Part shown: positions 51,780 through 61,697 of the stretch, piece after piece
How positions within the stretch are numbered: the stretch's first letter is position 1
Layout: every line of letters begins with the position of its first letter
NCBI GenBank assembly: GCA_022605405.1
Contig: JABYQQ010000004.1
Location: forward strand, 2,728,001-2,792,000
From: Earliella scabrosa
Lineage: Eukaryota > Basidiomycota > Agaricomycetes > Polyporales > Polyporaceae
Direction: 5' to 3'
Length of the DNA: 64,000 nt
The notes under the pieces: model-generated
Seen by the model: only the letters and a program-made list of their open reading frames with translations
Told to the model about the DNA's origin: nothing
Database searches by the model: none
Translations under genes and position numbers: made by a program

Positions 51780-54711
51780 ATGCCTCTCCTTCACCGCAAG
51801 TCCCTCTCGACCACCCCGCCCTCCTCGCCGCCTCGCCCCCCGGCGGCGACCTCCCCGAGCCACAGCTCAGAGCAACAATTGAAGGGCGTCAAGCGGATCG
51901 TGAGCGGACTGAAGCGTCGGATCAGCCACATTTCCTTAAAGGGACATCGTCACGCTTCCGGCGACGACGCTCCCCCGCTTCCCCCCATTCCCCTCGTCCT
52001 CGACGACCACCACCCCATCCCCATTCCTGTCTCCCCTCGCTCAACCGCCAGCGCCGACACATTCACCAGGAGCGTCTCGGCTGGCGGACTCGGCAAAGAC
52101 TACAACGTCTTCGAAGACAGCGACTCTTCGAGCTCGGGTCACTCACGCTCATCGAGCGCATCCTCGTCGTTGGGAGCGGATCACCACCAGGTAGAGTCCC
52201 CATCGCCTTCGCCGCCAGGAGTCTTCGTTGCAAGAGAGCCGGCAGCAGAAGAGCCAGCAGCAGAGGAACAGCGGAGGAGCATCGGTGACCTATCCGATCG
52301 CTTTCCATCTCCTGAGCCTCTCGCCGCTCCCCTCGAGACCCTTGTTATAACTACTCACGATCCTCAACTCCCCCTCATCCAACGCAAATCTATCTCCTCC
52401 TTTGAGTCGCTTACCGCGCCTATCGAGCGTCTTGTTCTGCCGTCGAACAAACCCGAGGCATCCCTCGCGCAGCGCAAGTCCATTGTCACCTTCGAGTCGC
52501 TGACTGCTCCCATCGAGGCACTCATCCTCGAACCGGACCGAGCCGATCCATCCCCTCTTGCGGCCTGGAACATCCCCTTACCAGCCCTCGAGCCCTGCGA
52601 TTTCCCATTACCCGACGAGGGCGATCCTTCTGTTATCCCGCTACCAGGCGAGGACGACCCTTGCGATATCCCCTTGCCCGAGGACACCGAGGAAGAGTAC
52701 GTGGAGTCCCACGAAACTGCTCTACCCTGGGAAGTTTGTCTCATTCACGAGGAACTTGAGCAATCAGTCGCGTTCGAACGTGACGATTTGTGTCCTACTC
52801 CCGACTCACCCTTCATTACCCCCATGGATCCCCTCGGCGTAAATATCTCTGAGCCGCCGGCCGCAGGACTCGACGGCAGCGCTACCCTCGACTCCCGGCT
52901 TTCGGCATCGATGGAGGTTCAAAGGGAGACCCCGTTGGTGTCACCCCCTGCGCCCGTGGGTGAGCCCGAGGTTCCCAACCCATTCAGCGCCGATCCCGAT
53001 GACGGGTCGTCTGATGAGGCCGAGGACCACATGGCGCAGTCCGTCCAGGACATCGCCCTCGCGCCCCCGCAGACGATAACCATGCCGACTCCACGCTCAC
53101 CCAACTTCAACAAATCAGTCCCACCCACCCCAGCACTGCCGAGTGACGACGAAGACGAAGAAGACGTTCCCGAACTGTATCTACCAAGCCTCATTGTACC
53201 AACTATGTTCCTGCCCATCCCCAACGTGCGCTCTCCACTCTTTTCCTCTCTGACGTGGTGGTTATCTAAGGACGCTGTAAATTATTCGACATTGTGTAAC
53301 GTTAGACAGACGCATTGAGTACGCTCCTGACCAAATACATCCCGCCTGAGAAGCGACCTCCTCGAGATTTGACCGGCGACTACGCCCGTGTGGGCGGTGA
53401 GATACATCCGATGGTTGTGAGTGAGCTGCGTGTCTTGCGCGCGAGACCGAGTCGCTGAGATGCTTCGCAGATGACAAACAGCTGGAGGGCCATCGCCAGG
53501 CAAGCACGCGACCGCATCGTGGAGGCAGATCCCGAAGAGGTCTCATACATCCTCTCCGTGAGTCCGCCGTCCATCGACACGAGTAAAACGCATGGCCACT
53601 GAGTGCACGCTCGCCTCGCAGCTATGGTACCTCCGGCTGTCCTCGCTCGCGCGCATGCGTCTGTTCAACCAGACGTCGGCCGAGTGCACGAACCTCTTCA
53701 ACGTGCTGCACGCGATCGAGCCGCCCGAGACGCGCGCGTTCCTCTTCGACCGCGTGCTCCCGTTCGAGCTCGAGGTGCTCTACGCGAAGCTCAAGTACTG
53801 GGCGGGCGACCACATGGGCTACCTCGACGCGCTCGCCGCGCTCCTCCACCGCTGCAAGGCCAAGGCGCGCGCCGCGAAGAGCGACCAGGCCGCGGCGGGC
53901 ATGTGGACCGAGCGCGGCGCGCGGGTCTGCCTCATCCTCGCCTCGCAGCTCATCGAGATGAAGGTGCGTGCGCATCCATCCCCACCGACCTACCGAGTGC
54001 AGGGTGCTGAATCCCCGGCGTGCAGGACTTTGCGGCGGCGGCGAAGCTGCTCGAGCCGCTGTGCCTGCAGAGCGACAACGTCACCTCGCCCGCGCTCCGC
54101 TCGGCGGTCGCGCGCATCTACCTCCAGGGTGGGTACGTCGCGATGGCCGCGACGCACTTTGCGGCCGTCGCGGAGGACCCGAGCGCGGACCCAATGCAGA
54201 AGATCATGAACGCCGCGCTCTTCGCGTCCGCCGAGGGTGACTGGCCGCGCGCGACGACGGAGCTGGAGAAGATCCTCGCAGCGGACCCCGAGAACTTCGT
54301 GGTATGTGTCGGTGTTTTGCATGCAGATGAGCTTTGGACCTCACGAAGCGTACAGGCGGTAAACAACCTCGCGGTGGCGCTCCTCAACCAGGGAAAGCTG
54401 AAAGAGGTAGGTATTGTCGTCTCCTTCGCCGAACCACGCTGACTTGGCGGTACAGGGTATCGAGGTGCTTGAAGCGGCCCTCCGCTCCTCGCCCGCCACC
54501 ATTGTGACAGCGGAACCGTTCCTATTCAACCTCTGTGAGTGCCTGCCATTGTTCTCCGTTGTCTTCTGTTGACCATCGGATCCCTGTAGCCACCCTGTAT
54601 GAATTGCGTTCGGCGTCGGGCGCCGACAAGAAACGCGAGCTCCTCGTTGAGGTCGCGAAATGGGCCGGAGACGGGCTGCGCACGACGTGCCTCAAGATGC
54701 CCACAAACTGA
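51780..54711 (+). CDS. TRAPPC12: TRAPP complex subunit 12-like protein with long disordered N-terminus
   Basis: Subunit of the TRAPPIII-type tethering complex (ER-Golgi and autophagy traffic). The start MPLLHRKSLSTTPPSSPPRP opens a disordered region of about 480 residues with two 30-residue repeats (52320-52530) and an acidic IPLP-rich stretch. The conserved part begins YLPSLIVPTMFLPIPN and is joined through an intron (GTGCGC to GTTAG) to TDALSTLLTKYIPPEKRPPR. Then DLTGDYARVGGEIHPMV, MTNSWRAIARQARDRIVEAD, LWYLRLSSLARMRLFNQTSA, HAIEPPETRAFLFDRVLPFE, and TPR-type helices (AARVCLILASQLIEMKDFAA-like, SAVARIYLQGGYVAMAATHF, AVNNLAVALLNQGKLKEGIE). It ends EPFLFNLSTLYELRSASGAD...VAKWAGDGLRTTCLKMPTN, TGA 54709-54711. 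The in-phase splice argues that the long N-terminus and TPR part are one gene. Confidence 0.85.
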
Positions 54712-54943
54712 ACTGCGCCCATTCTCTGCACGCAGCCTACATCGCAAGCGGGGATATGTTGCACAAGGCATGTTGCATAAACGAACGTGAGAGATGGACA
54801 TACGCCAAAAATTACGCCGGGGGAGATCGGGGTAGTGTAATGTCGCCGATTACTGTCCTTTCGATCCATATGATCCAGAGCTCCCAGTTCCGCCCCACCA
54901 GATACCCAAACAACTCCTCCGCAGCCCTCCGCTCGCAACCCCT

Positions 54944-57849
54944 TCATACCGCAGATTGACGGGACATAACATAGACTTTCAGATCTTGCCAGCCTGCAAA
55001 AGTCGTGTATCAGTACATACGTCCAAGTTTCCATCACCCACAACATCCCGTCGGAATGCAAGCACAGTAGCGCGCAGCAAGTTCGACGTACCTCCACCTA
55101 CACGGCACATAACCTTCTTGGTCGTGCCCTTGCCCGAACGCGTCATCGTCGTAAGCTTACAGGTAACAACCTTCCGGCCCAGCTGGTTCGAGAACGCGTA
55201 CTGCGCCCGGACCTCCTCGCCCTCCTTCGGGATCGTCCTCAGCGGAGGGTCCACCCGCTCCACAATCAGGCTGTGAGGGACCGAGTTGACGATGTTCGCC
55301 ACCTCCATATCGAGCGGGTCCCTGTGGTTCCCCGGAGCGTAGTAGTGCACCGGCTCGCCGAAGTACCCATCCGGGGTCTCAGCGCCAGCTCGGGAGCCAG
55401 GGCGAGACGCCGGGGTGCGGGGACTCGTGCCGTCCTTGAAGCTCGAGGGCGGCGCGCGAGGGCGGGGCGTCATGCGCAGGATGCCCTCCGGAGTCTGCGC
55501 GCGAGCCGCAGACGTGCGGAAGGACATCGCGCTGTCCGGGCGGTAAGACATCGCTGTGCCCGGCCGCGACGCCGAAGAGACGTGCACGCTCGGGATTGGG
55601 ATCATCGAGCGACTAGGCGGCCGAGCAGGGAAGTTGTTCATGCTGCCCGAGACAGAGAGAGTGGGAGACAGCGCACGCTGCGCGAGGGACGTGGGACTCA
55701 TCTCGCCGGAGGAAAGGGAACGCAGGTGCTTGGAAGGTCCAGGAATGTGGCTAGGCGTCTTGGGACGAGTGCGTGGGGGTGACATTGTGTTAGGTGCTAC
55801 TGTAGTATTCGTGAGAGGAAGGCCTGGCGTATGCGAACGCGAGGGTGGCCGGTACATAGAGAATGGCGTGGTCGAGGATTGTGCAGTGGAAGTAGATGTT
55901 ACAGGTGACCACGGCCTTGAGGAGGCCATTGAACTTCGCGAAAGGCTCCGTTTGTACAGCGGGGGAACGGGGGGTATATCTTCTGAAGTGCGAGGGCGCG
56001 ACACGGACGGTCTCCGTGGGGACTGCTTGACAGTACCAGTTCGCTCTTCACCCTCTATCTTGGTCGAGCTGTTCCACGCCGGACGAATCTTGAGCGTGGA
56101 ATTGGCGTCAAGCCGCTTAGAGGGAGAACTGTCCGGGGTGAGACTGTTACTGTATTTGTGGGTGGGACGGTCGGGAGTGGTCGGCGTGGGGGGTTGGCCG
56201 CCGTTAAGGAAATGGAACATAGATGACCTGTGACGCAGAGTGCGCGTCGGTTCGGAGGAAGGCATGCGCGAGAGGGAAGGACTCTTGGACGGAACTGGCG
56301 TGATCTTGCCCGGGGACGGGGACTTCGTGCCAGATCCCGCTGCTTTGAGTTTCCGAGCAATCTTGCGAAACGGGGAGATGGATCGCGAAATGGTGTTCGA
56401 ACTCGGCGATCGACCCTTCTTCTCGCCGCTAGGTGGCGTCGCAAGATATCCACCCTTGGACACCGACGTTGTAGCTGACTGGCTTGAGCCTCCTGAGCTC
56501 AGTGCAGAGTCGGCTTGCAGGAAGAGCCGCCGCAGATTGTCCATGTCGGTGTCCGTTCTCGATATCCTTTCCTTCAAATTGCGCCAGCGCTGGGTACACT
56601 CCGCGTGTCGTCGCAAGCATTCGCCGTTCTTTGTAACGCGATCTTGGACTCCCTTGTCTATGATTGACAACACCTTCGTAGTGGCGGGCATGTAGTGCCT
56701 GAGCGATTGTTAACGCCACCATCCAACGGCCAAACATTGTGTACTCACTTCTTCTTCGCTTCGAATGATTCCAGGAGCGTAGTGAATGTCTCAAACGTGA
56801 GGGGAGACCTTTCGGAGCGTCCTGATGACGAAATGTTCGATGCGTTGATGGAATCATCCAAACCTCGTTTCTGCACTTGCCACATGAAATCCTAGACCCC
56901 ATCCTCAGCGATATTTTGCCGGAGTAGGTAGTTGGTCACATACCTGACATCGGTTGACAGCTTTCTCCAGGCTCGACATCATGCCGTCTGCTTGGTCTGT
57001 CACCGTGCGGAAAACGGTCAACCACTTGTCTTCCTTCAGCTCTTCTCTCAAAACTTGGATCTCCTTCTGAACCGCATCCCATTCTGCCATCAGCGCGGCA
57101 TGTTTGCGCAGGACCCCGTCCTCTTCTTCCGTATTCAAATGCGCCAACGTCGGGGTTCTGTCTGCGCGGCTCAAGAGCGGCTCTAGGGAGTCGTTCACGG
57201 TCTTGAGGCCTTTGGAGACGCTTTCGACGCGTTCATCGAGACTGACAAGCGACTGGTCGATCACGCTCGACGCGTTGTTGGCGTCGCCGGACGACTGGGA
57301 CTTGTGCCGTAACTCCTGGATTTCTGGAAGGCGGACACGGGGTCGGTCGACGTTGGATCGCGTTTTGCATGACAAATATCGCAGATCCACTCACCAAAGA
57401 TGCGAGTCTGAATATCCGAGATCGAGTACGAGAGCTCTGTCATGTGTGTTGAGACGGCGAGGAGGCGCAGATCGCTGGAGCGCGTCGGTGTTGGCTTTTC
57501 AGCGGGCGGGCACGCGGAAGACATGATGGTTCGACGTACTCGTGGCTCCTCTCCTTCCCCTTGGACATGGTCGACAGGACAGATGCGCGTTTCACTGTGA
57601 CGGTGACGTCCTCTGATGGGCACGGGGAACCTCGTCAACCAGACTGGCGACACCACACGGAGAAGGCGTACCATCGTCAGCCCTGCTGAGACGACCACTG
57701 GACGAGCTTGAGGAAGAGGCGACGGAGCCGGACGGAGATGGCGAGGGCGGAATGGAGGGCGATGGCGATGGTGGTACATGGCTGATACTGTTCTTGGACG
57801 AAGACGAGATTAAGCTAGACCGAGGAGACGTGAGGGTAAGAGAGACCAT
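54944..57849 (-). CDS. Kar9-like protein with C-terminal GAS2-related (GAR) microtubule-binding domain
   Basis: Probable spindle-positioning or microtubule-associated protein. A spectrin-like helical region includes LRLLAVSTHMTELSYSISDI, IQELRHKSQSSGDANNASSV, SLEPLLSRADRTPTLAHLNT, EEEDGVLRKHAALMAEWDAV, LTFETFTTLLESFEAKKKHY and MPATTKVLSIIDKGVQDRVT. A long Ser/Pro/Arg linker with many SP sites follows. The end is DMEVANIVNSVPHSLIVERV, KEGEEVRAQYAFSNQLGRKV, VTCKLTTM...KVMCRVGG|GWQDLKVYVMSRQSAV. The R-V-G-G-G-W motif near the terminus is the GAR hallmark; its last exon is joined through an intron, stop at 54944-54946. The N-terminus is uncertain: ATG at 57849 (Ser/Pro-rich exon) or ATG at 57525 (MSSACPPAEKPTPTRSSD). 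Confidence 0.75.
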
Positions 57850-58569
57850 AACAAGGAGCGAAACAGTGCGATAGCAAAAGCGATAGACAGAGAACCGGAA
57901 GACGGGTCAGTTGGAAGAGGACGGAGGGAGGTTGGAATGGAGTGACGGCAGAGAATCCAGGATGAGATTCGCGCCTCAGAGGATCCGCCGAGTCAAACTT
58001 ATGTCGCAGGGAGTCGAGGGGGGTATAGGCAACAAGTTGCGGGACAAGACGCGACGGATCCTCTGCTTGTCGGCGACCAGCAGCGCTTTGCGAGACAAAA
58101 GGACTTGGACGGTCGTCGTCGACGGGAAGGATGAGCAATGTCCAACCGCGCCCACGCCAGTGCCCTTAGTAGCCGCAGCTTACACACGTCAATATCTTTC
58201 TTATCCGGCTAACAGCAAAATTAGCCCGCCATTATCGCCCTTTTGTTACTCGGTAACAACCAATCTTATCATCCGGAACAATCCATGACAGTCGCGCGGT
58301 TACCTCGGCGAGTGACCCATTATTATCCCCGACCAGCCTCCGAACAGCACGCCACGATAACAACAGGCTCGACTTCTCTACAGGCTTGAAAGTTGTACCC
58401 ATTGCGCCGAGTATAGTAGCGTACATGCACACCAAGCGCCACGGCGAAGCCCCTCGTTCCTTCCTGGGCGATGACGATAGGCTCAAGACTGGATCGTCTA
58501 CTAGTATGGAAACTACGCAGCGCGCGATGCGATGCATCATCTCCATGTCGGAAGCCGGCACATGCACAG
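57850..58569. other. 0.7 kb upstream of Kar9-like gene
   Basis: Between the start of the Kar9-like gene and the end of the FunK1 gene, both minus strand. GC-rich near the promoter and AT-richer toward 58200-58400 with GTTACTCGGTAAC-like short palindromes. No gene is supported. Confidence 0.45.
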
Positions 58570-61224
58570 TCATGGAGGAGGTGGTGAGTGTTGCCCACTA
58601 CTGTGAGGGATCCTGAGAACATGATCACTCCAAACCTCGTCCGTCGGCCACGTTGACATTGAGACAACGCGCGTGAACATGTCTTCGACAGTGCGCAGGT
58701 TGTCTAGCTTCGCAGCTTGCTCATACTCCGCATCCGAAGGGGGCTCATGCCCATATAGATCCTCGTAGCCGGCCATGGGTAGGGTGCGCTGGCGCTGGGA
58801 AGGCGGCGCTGATTCGTCTTGCCCGTCCGTGGCCGCCGCGGCCGTCGTAGTGTATGTGATGATCTTGTAGCGTGCATGCATGCACTGGAGCATGTCGCGA
58901 AGCAGCTCGTTGAGCGGAGTGTTGAGCTGACCCGTAGGGCTCTGGAAGCGGACCGTTGGGAATAGACCGAGCCTCAGTGAGCGGCGTTCGATGAGCTCCA
59001 GCTTCCCGATACCACCGATAGTGTACCCATCATACGTCTTAGCGTCATAGAAGTACTGAGTCAGCCACGACCGGACTTGATCCTCCAGGCTGTGTGGTGT
59101 ATAACGGATGGCATTGTATAGCACGACGTTGAAGTAGGACTCCGCTTCGTCGGCAACGCGGATGGCATGATACACGTCTCGAATGGACGCCCAAGACATA
59201 TATGCCCATTTTCCCTGCAAACAAGAGACCTTAATGTTGAATACGAACGAGGGCAGGGCCGCACTTACAGTCTGTTGTGACCGTCCACCTCTTGCCATCG
59301 CCTGCGATTCGGCGTGGGGCATTGCCAGCTCCCAATCACTGAGGAAACCGCGCCATACGACCCGAAACCGCGTCGCATCCGCCACGGGGACGAAAACAGG
59401 GAGGATGTGGATGTGTTCACTGCAGATGTCGCGGTGTAACAACTCGCACTTCTCAAGCGCGGAAGCTTCAGCTGACAAGAGGAGATGTCAGGACACGAAT
59501 CATGAACGTTTGCGCAGTAGATGGCACGTACTCCGGATGCAGTCGCGAACGATCTCCACAAGCTGCTTCGTGGTCCTGAAGGCCGAGAGCGGGAGACATA
59601 TTTCCTCCGTGGCCATACGATCATGCACAAAGCGACGCGTTGGCCAGACGTCTTGGAGCGTCGAGTGGGAATCTGCCCTTCTCCGCTTCTTGAACGCGGG
59701 ACCCAGCGGAGACTGGACAGCAGTCCCGCGCTCGTAGGGCCCATAGTCAGCCACACAACTCGTCTCCGCGCCAACATGTGTATAGCAGAGGAGACTCGGC
59801 ACGTTCTCGACACCCGCGCTATTGAGCTGCTGCAGAATCGCGCCTTCGGGCCGGGCTGAGCTCTGAAGCGAACGCCAGGTGTCCTTCAAGAAAACGAATC
59901 TCTTGCCCTGCTCGTGCCAGGCGACGTACGCGTGATTAAGACGTCCGACTGGGGCTGTGCTCGTGAAGACAGGCTGGGCAACGAGGAAGGTGTTATTGTC
60001 GATGGCGAGCCGATAGCGAGGCCAATGTCCATCGCGGACAGACTTGGTAAATTGATCCATCACGTAGTCGAAGATCAAGGCATCCGGGGCGGGCGAGGGC
60101 GTGCCCTCACCATCGCCGGGGGCCAGCGAGGGGGGCAGCGCAGCAGTTGCGCCGGAGTGCATGTCGTCAGAGTCAGCGGCGTCAGCGTCCGGTCCATCAT
60201 GTACAGCAGCACCCAGCAGAGCTTCCGAGGCGACGCTGGGCGACACAAGAGCGCCAGGCTGGGATGAGACGACTTGGAACTTGAAAACCTCCGGATCCTG
60301 ATTGGCAAGACGGTCCAGCAGCTGGTACTCCTCGGACTCCTCGTCCAGTAGCGTTGCAGTCGTGTCGATGCCTTGACTAGCGTCGTCGAGCACAATCAAG
60401 CCCAGCAGGAGCTCGACCAGGGTACGCGTGTTCTGAACGTAGTCGAACTTCTCCATGACGAAGATTCTGTCCCGTTCCCAGCGTATGATGCGAAGGCCAG
60501 ACTTGATGACCAAAAACGAGTAGAGACCAGTACGGTGTTGGTAGGCGAAAAGCTGCTCGGCAAATGTCATGTTTTGTGTCAATACCTCCTCCCTGATCGA
60601 CGCAAACGCCGAGTCTGGTTCTGCGTCAGGTATGGCGTGGAATGGATCGCGTCCCTCGTCGGGTAGAAACTCCCAGAACGCTCGTTGGTGAGTCCAGTTC
60701 GGGCGATCAGCTTTGAGCTTTGCCACGACATCGGTACGGAAGAGTGCAGCGTCCGGTTTGTCCTTGCTAAGTTCATCTTCCACGCCCGTGTGGTAGTCTT
60801 CCTCGCTCCTGTGGGGCGAGACACGTAGTTCATAGCCCGGGACAAGCGCTTGTAGTCGGAACGGATATCGTGCGTCAGGGGAAGCTTCTTCAGGAGCCCC
60901 AGCGGGGGAATCTGGGATGATGGGTAGCCCTGTGACAGGCTTCAGGATGTGTTCATTGACAATGTCTGTCTAAGGAAAGAGAGACCATGAGAGGAGTCAA
61001 GAGCATGATGAACCCCGCACTCACGAACTCGGCAGCCAGTTGATCTTCAGGGGTCTCTTCAGGGCATGCGCGAGCCACGTACCCCTAAGCATGTCACGGA
61101 ACACGCGTTCCAGGGCGCATATATCCGCGTCGGGGAGCATAACAGAACTCGGTGGTTTTGGAAGAATGTAGCGTTGGAAGTCGTCGACCGAGAGCTGTTC
61201 CACCTGCACGCTAACTTCCTGCAT
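58570..61224 (-). CDS. Fungal-type protein kinase (FunK1)
   Basis: Member of the FunK1 kinase family, strongly expanded in multicellular basidiomycetes. Start MQEVSVQVEQLSVDDFQRYI (ATG 61222-61224). The N-terminal family region contains ICALERVFRDMLRGTWLAHA, RPNWTHQRAFWEFLPDEGRD, FAYQHRTGLYSFLVIKSGLR, IIRWERDRIFV and LVELLLGLIVLDDASQGIDT. The kinase core contains GRLNHAYVAWHEQGKRFVFL, KDTW, EGAILQQLNSAGVENVPSLL, the catalytic loop ECELLHRDICSEHIHI-like (KCELLHRDICSEHI), and GFLSDWELAMPHAESQ, where D-W-E replaces the usual DFG. Next is KWAYMSWASIRDV-type sequence and a C-terminal EDMFTRVVSMSTWPTDEVWS. The splice near 60960-61025 is not resolved cleanly (phase conflict with the best GTGAGT donor). 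Target unknown. Confidence 0.85.
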
Positions 61225-61697
61225 CCTTCGAATTCGTCGGTACTGATGTGATCGTGGTGTAATTGTGGCTTCTGCAACCTGAAAGGTTACGTTCAGTTGT
61301 TGCTTGGGGACAAAGGCAGAACAGCGAACCTGTGGTGGAAGCAGGGTGGAAGAGTGGGCTGGCAAGGGGCGATCCGGAAATAGAATTGTGAGCGAGGCCA
61401 GCACTGTTAACTAGGGGTTCCACGCGAGCGCTTCCCCGAACGCGCCATTCTAAGAGGCGTTACCAGTTTAGCTCACTGGTGTTACAGGGAGGCTTTCCAA
61501 CCTTCTCTTCCCCTGAATGATACTGCTGGCTCCTGCTTCTTTCGAAATATGGACGGGAAACGGAATGTGTCACGGACGTGATGAGTGTGCTGACGGGAAC
61601 TGTGGGAGGGGAAACGCACAGATACAGCAACAGGGCTCCCATATATGAAGCGTCAAGAAGCAAAGAATCATGTACAGTTGCAAGAATCCGAACAATA
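61225..61697. other. Intergenic, FunK1 upstream / Clr2-like 3' flank
   Basis: 473 bp, no gene. Three consecutive short inverted repeats lie at about 61430-61490, superficially tRNA-like but not meeting tRNA criteria. Confidence 0.45.

Noticed and set aside
51533..52288. Plus-strand open frame of 251 codons overlapping the start of the TRAPPC12-like gene
   Set aside because: It crosses the TATA box and lies in another frame of the coding exon. Arg/Pro/Ser-rich translation is typical of a frame shadow.
61425..61495. Possible tRNA-like element: three successive hairpins, one with a 7-nt CTTAGAA loop (minus strand)
   Set aside because: The D-stem does not pair, there is no GTTCGANNC B-box or proper T-arm, and no closing acceptor stem. 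Probably chance inverted repeats.
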